DNA of 64,000 bases, from assembly GCA_934098515.1 (NCBI GenBank), contig CAKOOK010000002.1, positions 1-64,000 on the forward strand. Direction: 5' to 3'. The number at the start of each line of letters is the position of its first letter. Position 1 is the first letter of the stretch. Source of the stretch: an uncultured Bacilli bacterium. Lineage in GTDB: Bacteria > Bacillota_I > Bacilli_A > RF39 > UBA660. The notes below the pieces were generated by a model, which saw only the letters and a list, made by a program, of their open reading frames with translations, ran no database searches and was not told the origin of the DNA. A program made the translations under genes and the position numbers. Of the stretch, positions 54,574 to 63,787 are shown piece after piece.

Positions 54574-55926
54574 ATGAAACATAATGTAAATTGGAATGAT
54601 ATTCTAGAAGTAATACAAAGCAAACTAAATCCATTATCTTATGATACCTGGTTCAAAGAAACTAAACTAATTGGCATTAAAAACAATACCATACAAATAG
54701 AAGTTCCAATGGAATTTCATAAAAAAATTCTTAATCAAACATATTATGATTTAATCGAAGAAATAGTAAGTACAGTAACCGGAACATCTTATGACATTGA
54801 ATTCTTATCATCAGAAGAAATAAAACCTCTTGAAATCCTTGAATTAGATAAAGTAGAAGAGCCAGAAAATGAGAATTTAAATTCAAACCTTAAACCAGAA
54901 TACACATTCGAAAATTTTGTAATAGGGGATAGTAATAGATTTGCTCAACTAGCAGCACTAGCCGTAGCAGAACAACCAGGAAAAATCTATAACCCATTAT
55001 TTATATACGGTAAAAGTGGCCTAGGAAAAACCCACTTAATGCATGCAATCGGTAACTATATAGTACAAAAATCAAATAAAAAAGTTCTATACGTTACAAG
55101 TGAAGAATTCATATCAGACTTCATTGGAATTAATAAAAAAGACGAAAACAACTACGATATAGTAAGTCAATTTAAAGAAAAATATCGAAACATAGATATC
55201 TTAATGATAGATGACATCCAGTTCCTTGGTGGAGCAGCTAAAACTCAGCAAGAATTCTTCCATACATTTACAAATCTCTATGACTCAAATAAACAAATTA
55301 TTATTAGTTCAGACCGTTCCCCAGACGACTTAAAACTTCTTGAAGAGAGGTTACTAACAAGATTTAGATGGGGGCTAACAGCTAACATCGAACCACCAGA
55401 TTTTGAACTTAGATGTAAAATTCTTAAAGATAAAATGACTGGACACGAAGTTGCTAAAATGGTTCCAAATGAAGTAATAGAGTACATTGCAACAAACTGT
55501 GAAAACGATGTTAGACACTTAGAAGGTGCTATAACAAGACTATATGCTTATGCAGCAATGATGGGCCCTAAAGAAATTAACCTTGAATTTGCCGTAGATG
55601 CCCTTAAAGATTACATTGGTAAATCAATATATATAACCAACGACATTCAAAAAATTCAAAAAGCCGTCGCTGATTACTATCACATAACAATTGAAGATTT
55701 AAAAAGTAAAAAAAGAACATCAAACATCAATTATCCAAGACAAATTGCTATGTATCTGTGCCGAATGACAACATCTGAAACAATCATAAAAATAGGACTA
55801 GAATTTGGTAATCGTGATCATTCGACAGTTTTACACTCATATGATAAAATAAATAATGAAATTCAAAATGATGAAAACAACATAAGACAAGTAATAGAGG
55901 ATATAAAAAACAAAATTGTTAATTAA
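54574..55926 (+). CDS. dnaA: Chromosomal replication initiator DnaA
   Basis: The 450-aa AAA+ protein opens oriC. Domain I begins NWNDILEVIQSKL. The ATPase has IYGKSGLGKTHLMHAIGNY (Walker A, about residue 148) and LMIDDIQFLGG (Walker B). The DNA-binding domain IV ends with RDHSTVLHSYDKI, the DnaA box-reading helix-turn-helix. GGTGAGG precedes ATG 54574 at short spacing. Length equals that of Bacillus DnaA. It heads the dnaA-dnaN-recF-gyrB-gyrA cluster. Confidence 0.98.
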   Translation: MKHNVNWNDILEVIQSKLNPLSYDTWFKETKLIGIKNNTIQIEVPMEFHKKILNQTYYDLIEEIVSTVTGTSYDIEFLSSEEIKPLEILELDKVEEPENENLNSNLKPEYTFENFVIGDSNRFAQLAALAVAEQPGKIYNPLFIYGKSGLGKTHLMHAIGNYIVQKSNKKVLYVTSEEFISDFIGINKKDENNYDIVSQFKEKYRNIDILMIDDIQFLGGAAKTQQEFFHTFTNLYDSNKQIIISSDRSPDDLKLLEERLLTRFRWGLTANIEPPDFELRCKILKDKMTGHEVAKMVPNEVIEYIATNCENDVRHLEGAITRLYAYAAMMGPKEINLEFAVDALKDYIGKSIYITNDIQKIQKAVADYYHITIEDLKSKKRTSNINYPRQIAMYLCRMTTSETIIKIGLEFGNRDHSTVLHSYDKINNEIQNDENNIRQVIEDIKNKIVN

Positions 55927-56039
55927 AAAAGTTTTGCACAAACAATACACATCAAATTTTTCCCATAATTGTGGAGAAAAAAAGACTTATTAACATTTTC
56001 AACAGCAATAATAATAAAAAAAAGAAAGAAGGAATAAAA

Positions 56040-57155
56040 ATGAAATTATTGATTGAAAAAAATATTATTTTAGAAAGCTTAAGTAACGTAATGAGAGCTA
56101 TCTCACCAAGAAATATAATTCCAATATTAAACGGAGTATTATTTGAACTAACAGAAGAAGGGCTATACCTAACTGCAAGTGATAGTGATTTAGTTATTAA
56201 AAACTTTATTCCTAAAGAAAACATTAAAAACATCACAGAAACTGGAAAAACAGTAATTCAAAGTAAATACTTACTAGACATCATCAGAAAAATGCCTAAT
56301 ACAGATATTAATATTGAAGTACTAGAAGACTTAAAAGTAATAATTAGTACAGAAAACACTATGTATAATTTAAATTGTTTAAATATAGAAGATTATCCAC
56401 AAATAAATCTAGAAGAAACCAAAAATCCCATTATTATAGAAAGCGATGTACTAAAAAAGATTATTTCCCAAACAATATTTGCAATCTCAACACAAGAATC
56501 AAGACCATTACTTACAGGTTTAAACTTCAAAATAACTGGTAATGTACTAGAATGTATTGCTACTGATTCTTATCGTCTAGCTAAAAAAACTATAATTTTA
56601 GATAAAGAATATGATTCATGCAACATAGTAATCCCTGGTAAAAACATTAATGAATTTGATAAACTACTTACTACAAACGAAAATGTGGAAATACATACAT
56701 TTAGTAACAAAATTTTATTTAAATATAATGGATATTTATTTCAATCAAGCTTATTAAATGGAACTTATCCAAATACTTCTAACTTAATACCAAATGAATT
56801 TAGCATTATTTTAACAACATCTTTAGATAAATACTTCAGTGCTATAGATAGAGCAGCACTTCTTACTCAAAGTAAAGAAAAAAACATTGTAAAAATGGAA
56901 ACAAGAAATAATGAATTAATCGTTTCTTCATACGCCAGTGAAATTGGAAAATCTGAAGAAAGCGTAGAAGTAGACAAAAACACATCAGAAGACATATCTA
57001 TCTCATTTAGTTCAAAATACATGTTAGAAGCCCTAAGAACATTTGAAGAGGAAGAATTACTAATATTCCTAAACTCAGATTCTAAGCCAATAGTACTTAA
57101 ATCTGTTAAAGATGAATCATTAATTCAATTAATATTACCAATTAAAACGTACTAA
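56040..57155 (+). CDS. dnaN: DNA polymerase III beta sliding clamp
   Basis: The protein from ATG 56040 (MKLLIEKNIILESL) is 371 aa, the normal clamp length; the frame runs further upstream but AAGGAATAAAA marks this start. Motifs include ISPRNIIPILNGVLFE, ESRPLLTGLNFKI and ATDSYRLAKK, and the C-terminal PIVLKSVKDESLIQLILPI in shorter form (LILPIKTY end). The ring tethers the polymerase to DNA. It is 113 bp from dnaA and has its own terminator, separating it from the comK-like gene. Confidence 0.97.
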   Translation: MKLLIEKNIILESLSNVMRAISPRNIIPILNGVLFELTEEGLYLTASDSDLVIKNFIPKENIKNITETGKTVIQSKYLLDIIRKMPNTDINIEVLEDLKVIISTENTMYNLNCLNIEDYPQINLEETKNPIIIESDVLKKIISQTIFAISTQESRPLLTGLNFKITGNVLECIATDSYRLAKKTIILDKEYDSCNIVIPGKNINEFDKLLTTNENVEIHTFSNKILFKYNGYLFQSSLLNGTYPNTSNLIPNEFSIILTTSLDKYFSAIDRAALLTQSKEKNIVKMETRNNELIVSSYASEIGKSEESVEVDKNTSEDISISFSSKYMLEALRTFEEEELLIFLNSDSKPIVLKSVKDESLIQLILPIKTY

Positions 57156-57186
57156 AAGTGGGAAAAATCTCACTTTTTATTTTTTT
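57154..57186 (+). terminator. Terminator after dnaN
   Basis: AAAAGTG (57154-57160) pairs with CACTTTT (57171-57177), followed by TTATTTTTTT. Confidence 0.75.
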
Positions 57187-57261
57187 GTGCATAATTCGAC
57201 ATTTTTCGACAAATTTCGACAAACCACCTGTGCTATAACTAAAAGCAAGGGGGTGAAGTAC

Positions 57262-57705
57262 ATGAAAGATTACAATATTAATAAAAACACACTTGCACTA
57301 ATGCCATATGGTAAAAACAAATCATTAGTTTTTGAAAAACACAAATATTATATAGTTAACCAAAAAGTAAATAAACTAATGGATGAAAGTTGTCGTTATA
57401 ACGGAAGCACCATTGAAGGAAGAGCTAAAGGAACAGAATCGTTAACAGGAATTTCTTATAAAGCTCCAATTATTGTTAAAGAAGAAGAGAATATTATATT
57501 TTTTCCAACGTGCTCACCAAGGCTAAAAGAATGTTCTTGGATTAATGCAGGTAATATCAGTAATATCTATAAGAAAAAAGACCGATGTTTAGTTGAATTT
57601 TATAACAAAGAAACTTTAGAATTTGATATATCTTATAACATTATGAATAATCAATTAAGCAAATCACTATTATTAGAAAAAAAGTTTAAAAAAAGAGGCA
57701 AATAA
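57262..57705 (+). CDS. comK: ComK-family competence transcription factor
   Basis: The 147-aa protein from ATG 57262 (MKDYNINKNTLALMPYG), after AAGGGGGTGA, aligns with ComK along its length. Examples are MDESCRYNGSTIEGRAKGTE (ComK: DRSCRFFGSSYAGRKAGT), GISYKAPIIV, IIFFPTCSPRLKECSWI, and DISYNIMNNQLSKSLLLEKK. Bacillus ComK is about 192 aa and continues past this point, so the C-terminal part that includes degradation and activation determinants is missing. ComK binds paired AT-boxes and activates DNA-uptake and recombination genes. It replaces the usual yaaA between dnaN and recF and has its own terminator, so it may be independently controlled. Confidence 0.82.
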   Translation: MKDYNINKNTLALMPYGKNKSLVFEKHKYYIVNQKVNKLMDESCRYNGSTIEGRAKGTESLTGISYKAPIIVKEEENIIFFPTCSPRLKECSWINAGNISNIYKKKDRCLVEFYNKETLEFDISYNIMNNQLSKSLLLEKKFKKRGK

Positions 57706-57717
57706 CGCCTTTTTTTA
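57691..57717 (+). terminator. Terminator after the comK-like gene
   Basis: AGGC and GCCT (57696-57699, 57707-57710) flanked by A-rich and T-rich arms form the hairpin, with seven T following. The comK stop codon is in the loop. Confidence 0.7.
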
Positions 57718-57813
57718 TTTTATAACCCATTAAATTATGATATAATATTAACTGTATATAGGAGTACGCATAAACCTATTTTGTTAAAAATTTGTTCTAA
57801 AAGAGGGTTAAAA

Positions 57814-58911
57814 ATGAAAATCACTAAACTTAAACTTACAAATTTTAGAAATTATCCAAAATTAGAATTAGATTTTTCTAAATCAAAAAACATAATAATT
57901 GGTAATAATGGAAGTGGAAAAACAAACATCATAGAATCAATTTTTTATTTATCACTTACAAAATCATTTAGAACAAACATAGATACAGCTTTAATCAAAG
58001 ATGACTCTGACTATGCTGTAATCGAGGCAAAAATAAAAGACAAAATAACAAATACTTATAGAATAGTCATCAATAAAGAAAATAAAAAAATAACCATAGA
58101 TGGCACTCAAATAAGTAAAATAGGAGACTATATATCAAAAATTAATACAATTTTGTTTAGCACAGAAGACATGAAACTAGTAAAAGATAATCCTAGTATT
58201 CATCGAAAACTAATTAACATGGAGTTATCTTCATTTGATAACGAATATTTAAAATTATTAAGTCTATATAATAGAGTTCTAAAACAACGAAACACATATT
58301 TAAAATCAATGATGACCAATAGTATGATTCCTAAAAGTTATTTAGACATTCTCACAAATAAACTGATAGAACTAAATATTCAAATAAGTCAAAAAAGAGC
58401 AAAATTTATAGAGCAGATAAATACATACTTACCATACTATTTTGAAAAAATAACTGGTAAAGCCCTATTAAAATTAAACTATATTTCAAATATTAAAGAT
58501 CTCGAAAATAGTGAATTACAAAATCTGTATGATAAATCATTTCAAAAAGATTTAAATTATGGTAAAACCAATCACGGCATTCACTTAGATGACTATGCCT
58601 TTGAATTTAATGGTAAAAATATCAAAGACTACCTTTCAGAAGGAGAAACAAAAAACGCAATAATTGCTATGAAACTATCAGAAATTGAATATTGCAAAGT
58701 TAACCTAAAGAAAGATCCAATATTATTACTAGATGATTTATTTAGTGAGCTAGACAAAGCAAAAATCAACAACATTTTACAATATTTAGATAAAGACATT
58801 CAAATATTCATTACAACAACAGACATACACAAAGTTAGCAGGTCAATATTAAATAATTGTAATGTTTATAAAATAAGTAAAGGAAAGATAAAGGTGACAA
58901 AATATGAATGA
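57814..58911 (+). CDS. recF: DNA replication and repair protein RecF
   Basis: The 365-aa protein from ATG 57814 (MKITKLKLTNFRNYPKLE) loads RecA at gapped DNA with RecO and RecR. It has IIGNNGSGKTNIIESIF (Walker A, about residue 30), DYLSEGETKNAIIAMKLSE (ABC signature) and LLLDDLFSELDKAK (Walker B). AGAGGG precedes this ATG; the frame upstream to 57781 lacks a ribosome site. It overlaps gyrB by 8 bp. Confidence 0.96.
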   Translation: MKITKLKLTNFRNYPKLELDFSKSKNIIIGNNGSGKTNIIESIFYLSLTKSFRTNIDTALIKDDSDYAVIEAKIKDKITNTYRIVINKENKKITIDGTQISKIGDYISKINTILFSTEDMKLVKDNPSIHRKLINMELSSFDNEYLKLLSLYNRVLKQRNTYLKSMMTNSMIPKSYLDILTNKLIELNIQISQKRAKFIEQINTYLPYYFEKITGKALLKLNYISNIKDLENSELQNLYDKSFQKDLNYGKTNHGIHLDDYAFEFNGKNIKDYLSEGETKNAIIAMKLSEIEYCKVNLKKDPILLLDDLFSELDKAKINNILQYLDKDIQIFITTTDIHKVSRSILNNCNVYKISKGKIKVTKYE

Positions 58912-60820
58912 AAATAATTATAATGACAGCGATATCCAGGTTTTAGAAGGTCTTGAAGCCGTAAGAAAAAGACCCGGTATGTACATCGGTACAACAAGTG
59001 TAAAAGGCTTGCATCATCTTGTATGGGAAATAGTTGATAATGCCGTAGATGAATCACTTGCAGGATACTGCGACGATATCGAAGTTATAATTGATAAAGG
59101 TAACGTTATTGAAGTTAGAGATGATGGTAGAGGAATCCCAACTGGAACAAACAGTAAAACTGGTTTATCAACAATAGAAACAATCTTCACTGTACTACAC
59201 GCTGGTGGTAAATTTGGTGGTCATGGATATAAAGTTTCTGGTGGACTTCACGGAGTAGGTGCCAGTGTAGTAAACGCTTTATCTGAATGGCTAGAAGTAA
59301 GAGTATATCATGAAGGAAATGTTTACTTTCAAAGATTTGAAAATGGTGGACATTCAACTGGACCGTTAAAAATTATAGATACATGCTCTAAAGACAGAAC
59401 AGGAACAACTGTAAGATTTAAAGCCGATCCAGAAATATTCACAGAAACAACTATATATGATTACAATACATTAAAAACCAGACTTAGAGAATTAGCATTC
59501 CTAAACAAAGGACTAAGAATAATCCTATCAGATTTACGTGATATTGAGCATAAAGAAGAGTTTTTATACACGGGTGGTATAATTGAGTATGTTAAGATGT
59601 TAAACGAAAATAAAACATCTCTAAATAGCCAAATAATATATGTTAATGGTGAAGAAGATAACATTTCAATTGAAGTAGCACTACAATATAACGAAACATA
59701 CAACTCAGCAGTTTACTCATTTACAAACAATATTAATACATACGAAGGTGGAACCCACGAAGATGGTGTAAAAAGAGCCCTAACAAGAATCATTAACAAC
59801 TACGCTAAAAAGAACAAATACCTAAAAGATAACGACGATCCACTATCAGGTGAAGATGTTAGAGAAGGTTTAACAATGATTATCTCTTGTAAGCATCCTG
59901 ATCCACAATTTGAAGGACAAACAAAAACAAAACTAGGAAACGCTGAAGTAAGAAAAATTGCTGACGATGTTTTCTCAGAAGGCTTTGAAAGATATTTACT
60001 AGAAAATCCAGATGAAGCAAAACTTATAATGGATAAATGTATGACTGCAGCAAGAGCTAGAGTAGCAGCAAAAAGGGCTAGAGAACTTACTAGAAGAAAA
60101 AGTGACTTAGACGTAGTTAACTTTGGCGGAAAACTAGTAGATTGTAAAGAAAAAGACCCTACAGTTTGTGAAATATTCTTAGTCGAGGGAGATAGTGCCG
60201 GTGGTAGTGCAATCAAAGGCCGTAACTCAATGACACAAGCAATTCTTCCACTTAGAGGTAAAATCTTAAATGTTGAAAAAGCAAGATTAGATAGAGCCCT
60301 AGGAAACGAAGAAATAAGAACAATTATTACCGCATTTGGTACAGGAATAGGTCAAGAATTCGACTTAAATAAATTAAGATATCATAAAATAATAATCATG
60401 ACAGATGCCGATGTCGACGGTTCACACATCAGAGTACTACTTTTAACACTATTCTACCGCTTTTTTAGACCAATTGTTGAAGCAGGACACGTATATGCTG
60501 CCCAACCACCATTATTCTGTATTAAGCACGGAAAAACGATTAAATATGTACTAAATGAAGAAGAAAAAGCAGAGTATCTTGCATCACTTCCTGCAACTAC
60601 TAAACCAGATGTTATGCGTATGAAAGGTTTAGGTGAAATGGATGCCGAAGAACTTAATGAAACAACAATGGATATTAACACAAGAGTTCTTAGAAAAATT
60701 ACAGTTGATGATTTAATGCAAGCAGACGAAATATTCACTAGATTAATGGGTGAAGAGGTAGAACCACGTCGTAAATTTATAGAAGATAATGCTACATTCG
60801 TAGAAAATCTAGATATTTAG
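58904..60820 (+). CDS. gyrB: DNA gyrase subunit B
   Basis: The 638-aa ATPase subunit of gyrase has KRPGMYIGTTSVKGLHHLVW and NAVDESLAGYCDDI (ATP site), HAGGKFGGHGYKVSGGLHGV, and the TOPRIM elements EGDSAGGSAIKGR, PLRGKILNVEKA and DADVDGSHIR. It starts within the end of recF and is followed 10 bp later by gyrA, with AGGAGG between. Length is normal for GyrB of Firmicutes. Confidence 0.98.
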   Translation: MNENNYNDSDIQVLEGLEAVRKRPGMYIGTTSVKGLHHLVWEIVDNAVDESLAGYCDDIEVIIDKGNVIEVRDDGRGIPTGTNSKTGLSTIETIFTVLHAGGKFGGHGYKVSGGLHGVGASVVNALSEWLEVRVYHEGNVYFQRFENGGHSTGPLKIIDTCSKDRTGTTVRFKADPEIFTETTIYDYNTLKTRLRELAFLNKGLRIILSDLRDIEHKEEFLYTGGIIEYVKMLNENKTSLNSQIIYVNGEEDNISIEVALQYNETYNSAVYSFTNNINTYEGGTHEDGVKRALTRIINNYAKKNKYLKDNDDPLSGEDVREGLTMIISCKHPDPQFEGQTKTKLGNAEVRKIADDVFSEGFERYLLENPDEAKLIMDKCMTAARARVAAKRARELTRRKSDLDVVNFGGKLVDCKEKDPTVCEIFLVEGDSAGGSAIKGRNSMTQAILPLRGKILNVEKARLDRALGNEEIRTIITAFGTGIGQEFDLNKLRYHKIIIMTDADVDGSHIRVLLLTLFYRFFRPIVEAGHVYAAQPPLFCIKHGKTIKYVLNEEEKAEYLASLPATTKPDVMRMKGLGEMDAEELNETTMDINTRVLRKITVDDLMQADEIFTRLMGEEVEPRRKFIEDNATFVENLDI

Positions 60821-60830
60821 GAGGTATAAA

Positions 60831-63284
60831 ATGGATCATAGTAGAGACAGATTAGAAGAAAATAACATAGTAAATGAAGTAAAAACATCCTTCTTAGAAT
60901 ACTCAATGAGCGTCATAGTATCACGTGCGCTTCCAGACTTAAGAGATGGTTTAAAACCAGTTCATAGAAGAATTCTTTACTCAATGTACGAATCAGGTTA
61001 CACTCCAGATAAACCGCATAAAAAGAGTGCAAGAATTGTCGGAGACGTAATGGGAAAATACCATCCACATGGAGACTCAAGTATATATGAAGCAATGGTA
61101 AGAATGGCCCAAGATTTCAGCTACAGATACATGCTAGTTGATGGACACGGAAACTTTGGTAATATCGAAGGATATGGCGCAGCAGCAATGCGTTACACCG
61201 AATCAAGACTCTCAAAAATATCCCTAGAATTATTAAGAGATATCAAAAAAGATACAGTTAATTTTACACCGAACTTCGATGAAAGTGAAAAAGAACCAAC
61301 AGTTTTACCATCAAGATTCCCAAATATCCTAGTAAATGGAACAATGGGTATCGCAGTAGGTATGGCCACAAATATTCCACCTCATAACTTAGGTGAAGTA
61401 ATCGACGGCTGTATAGCATATATAGATAACCCAGACATCGACGTTCTAGGTCTAATGAATCATATTAAAGGCCCAGACTTTCCTACAGGAGGCATAATAC
61501 TAGGTAATAGTGGAATCAAACAGGCATATGAAACAGGAAAAGGCACTATAACAATTAGAAGTAAAGCCCAAATTGAAGAAAAAAATGGCAAACATTACAT
61601 AATTATTGATGAAGTTCCATATGGAGTTAATACCTCAGAACTTAAAAATAAAGTCGCCGAATTAGTTCATAATAAGACAATTGAAGGCATTGCAGACTAT
61701 CATACAGACCTAAAAGAAGGTATTAAAATAACAATAACTCTAAAAAAAGATGCTAATGCCCAAGTTGTTCTAAATAAACTATTTAAGCATACACAATTTC
61801 AAACAAATTACGGAATAAGCTTCTTAATGTTGGATAATGGCGTGCCAAAAACCCTTGGACTAAAAGAAATAATTGAAAAATATATTAATTATCAAAAAGA
61901 AATAATCGTAAGAAGAACCAAATTTGACTTAGATAAGGCCGAAAAACAAGTACATATCTTAGAAGGCTTAAAGATTGCATTAGACAACATAGATGCTGTA
62001 ATAAAGACTATTAAAGAATCAAAAAGCGATGATGTAGCAAAAGAAGCCTTAATGAAACGCTTTGGCTTAACATTAATTCAATCAGAAGCAATTTTAGAGA
62101 TGAAACTACGTAGATTAACAGGCTTAGAAAGAGACAAAATAGAAGCAGATCTTAACGAATTACATAAATTAATAGCTGAATTAAAATCAATTTTAGAAAG
62201 CGAAGCAAAAGTGCTACAAATTATTAAAGATGAGTTAATCGAAATCAAGAATAAATATGGTGATGAAAGAAAGACATCTATTGATATGACTGCTATAGAC
62301 TATATTGAGGATGAGTCACTAATTCCTGAAGAAAACATCATAGTTACAGTAACAAAGAACGGTTATATTAAGAGATGTACGTCTGACACTTATAAAATTC
62401 AAAATCGTGGTGGCGTAGGTGTAAAGGGAATGTCAACCAATGACGAAGATTTTGTGGAATACTTACTAAATCTATCAACTCATGACTATATACTGATATT
62501 TACCAATAAAGGTAAAGTATATAGATTAAAAGGATATGAAATACCTGAATTTAGTAGACAATCAAAAGGATTACCAATAATTAACGTATTACCTGTGGAA
62601 AAAGATGAGAAAATAAGTAGTATAATAAAATTAAATGTGGAAAACCAAGAAAAATACTTAATTCTAGCTACAAAACAAGGCTTAATCAAACGTACAAACC
62701 TAGAAGAATTTGAAAATATTAGAACAACCGGAAAAATTTGTATAAAACTAAAAGAAAACGACGAACTAATAGGTGTTAAAAAAACAAATGGTGAATCCAA
62801 TATCCTATTAGCATCTTCTGAAGGTAGAATGAATGTCTTTGATGAAAATGAAATCAGAGTTATGGGAAGAACAGCTTCCGGTGTTAAAGGTATCAATCTA
62901 GGAAGTGCTGAATGTGTAAGCATAGAAAATGTAAAAGACGATGATAATATAGTAATAGTAACCGAAAATGGTTATGGTAAAAAAACATTAATTTCTGAAT
63001 ACAGAAAGACAAAACGAGGAAGCAAAGGTGTAAAAGCTCTAAATATTACTGAAAAGAATGGAAATATAGCAAGTATTAAAAAGGTTATTGATGATTCAGA
63101 CATCATGATTATTACAAATCAAGGAATAATCATTAGATTACCATTAGAACAAGTATCACAATTAGGTAGAGTTACCCAAGGTACAAGACTGATTAATCTA
63201 AAATCAGGACAAAAAGTATCATCTGTAAGTATTGTTCAGAAAGAGAAAGAACAAGAAGAAGAAATTTTTGAAAAAAACGAATAG
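60831..63284 (+). CDS. gyrA: DNA gyrase subunit A
   Basis: The 817-aa breakage-reunion subunit has ALPDLRDGLKPVHRRIL, the quinolone region HPHGDSSIYEAMVRMAQDF with the usual Ser and Glu (no resistance substitution visible), and the active-site Tyr in AAAMRYTESRLSK. The C-terminal beta-pinwheel carries the GyrA box as QNRGGVGVKGM, a variant of QRRGGKG. AGGAGGT lies just before ATG 60831. Its stop codon sits in a strong terminator. Confidence 0.98.
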   Translation: MDHSRDRLEENNIVNEVKTSFLEYSMSVIVSRALPDLRDGLKPVHRRILYSMYESGYTPDKPHKKSARIVGDVMGKYHPHGDSSIYEAMVRMAQDFSYRYMLVDGHGNFGNIEGYGAAAMRYTESRLSKISLELLRDIKKDTVNFTPNFDESEKEPTVLPSRFPNILVNGTMGIAVGMATNIPPHNLGEVIDGCIAYIDNPDIDVLGLMNHIKGPDFPTGGIILGNSGIKQAYETGKGTITIRSKAQIEEKNGKHYIIIDEVPYGVNTSELKNKVAELVHNKTIEGIADYHTDLKEGIKITITLKKDANAQVVLNKLFKHTQFQTNYGISFLMLDNGVPKTLGLKEIIEKYINYQKEIIVRRTKFDLDKAEKQVHILEGLKIALDNIDAVIKTIKESKSDDVAKEALMKRFGLTLIQSEAILEMKLRRLTGLERDKIEADLNELHKLIAELKSILESEAKVLQIIKDELIEIKNKYGDERKTSIDMTAIDYIEDESLIPEENIIVTVTKNGYIKRCTSDTYKIQNRGGVGVKGMSTNDEDFVEYLLNLSTHDYILIFTNKGKVYRLKGYEIPEFSRQSKGLPIINVLPVEKDEKISSIIKLNVENQEKYLILATKQGLIKRTNLEEFENIRTTGKICIKLKENDELIGVKKTNGESNILLASSEGRMNVFDENEIRVMGRTASGVKGINLGSAECVSIENVKDDDNIVIVTENGYGKKTLISEYRKTKRGSKGVKALNITEKNGNIASIKKVIDDSDIMIITNQGIIIRLPLEQVSQLGRVTQGTRLINLKSGQKVSSVSIVQKEKEQEEEIFEKNE

Positions 63285-63303
63285 TTTAACTATTCGTTTT
63301 TTT
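63274..63303 (+). terminator. Terminator of the gyrBA operon
   Basis: AAAACGAATAG (63274-63284) and CTATTCGTTTT (63290-63300) form an 11-bp stem with a 5-base loop and a T run. It lies immediately before the first parS-type palindrome. Confidence 0.9.
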
Positions 63304-63304
63304 A

Positions 63305-63320
63305 TGTTTCACGTGAAACA
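63305..63320. promoter_or_regulatory. parS: parS site 1
   Basis: TGTTTCACGTGAAACA is a perfect 16-bp palindrome matching the consensus TGTTNCACGTGAAACA bound by chromosomal ParB. Confidence 0.92.
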
Positions 63321-63351
63321 TAAAAAGTAAAGAGATAGCACTTATGAACAA

Positions 63352-63367
63352 TGTTTCACGTGAAACT
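63352..63367. promoter_or_regulatory. parS: parS site 2 (one mismatch)
   Basis: TGTTTCACGTGAAACT, 15 of 16 bases, 47 bp after site 1. Confidence 0.88.
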
Positions 63368-63432
63368 TTTTAATCGAAGCCTTTAAAACTATATATAAAA
63401 TAGTAAATATAATTAAATATTTTAAAGATATC

Positions 63433-63468
63433 AACATTCAGATGTTTCACGTGAAACATCTGAATGTT
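63433..63468. promoter_or_regulatory. parS: parS site 3 in a 36-bp perfect palindrome
   Basis: The parS core TGTTTCACGTGAAACA (63443-63458) is extended on both sides by complementary bases (AACATTCAGA to the left, TCTGAATGTT to the right), giving perfect symmetry over 36 bp. Confidence 0.92.
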
Positions 63469-63540
63469 CACTTTAAATAGAATTAACAGTCATCAACATA
63501 ATTATGAAAAACTGAATTTTAGATTAAAAGATATAAACAT

Positions 63541-63556
63541 AGTTTCACGTGAAACC
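63541..63556. promoter_or_regulatory. parS: parS-like site 4 (outer bases differ)
   Basis: AGTTTCACGTGAAACC keeps the 14-bp core GTTTCACGTGAAAC but not the outermost pair. Confidence 0.75.
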
Positions 63557-63621
63557 TTTAAAACATTGCGTAATTAATCCAATAACAACAATAATAAAAA
63601 AATCAACAATTAATATTTATC

Positions 63622-63647
63622 AACAATGTTTCACGTGAAACATTGTT
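63622..63647. promoter_or_regulatory. parS: parS site 5 in a 26-bp perfect palindrome
   Basis: The core TGTTTCACGTGAAACA (63627-63642) is extended by AACAA and TTGTT. Apart from the five sites, the 63285-63695 gap holds no gene. Confidence 0.92.
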
Positions 63648-63695
63648 TAATAACAATATAAGTTGCATCAAAGATATAAGTATGATAACATTTAA

Positions 63696-63775
63696 TTGTG
63701 CAATATTTATGCAATAAACTGGTCAGATTCGGAAGAAAGCAGCCACATTTGCCTCTAAATATGTGCACTTTTTTT
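63696..63775 (+). ncRNA. ffs: Signal recognition particle RNA (small 4.5S type)
   Basis: The universal SRP core is present: GGTCAG (63721-63726), the GGAA tetraloop, and AGCAGCC (63740-63746). The ends pair as GTGCAATATTT (63698-63708) with AAATATGTGCAC (63757-63768), followed by seven T as terminator. TATGAT at 63681-63686 is a likely -10 box. The RNA is only about 75-80 bases with no Alu domain, so it is the minimal type. It binds Ffh and targets nascent membrane proteins. The position next to tadA matches Firmicutes synteny. Confidence 0.92.
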
Positions 63776-63787
63776 AAGGAAAAATTA

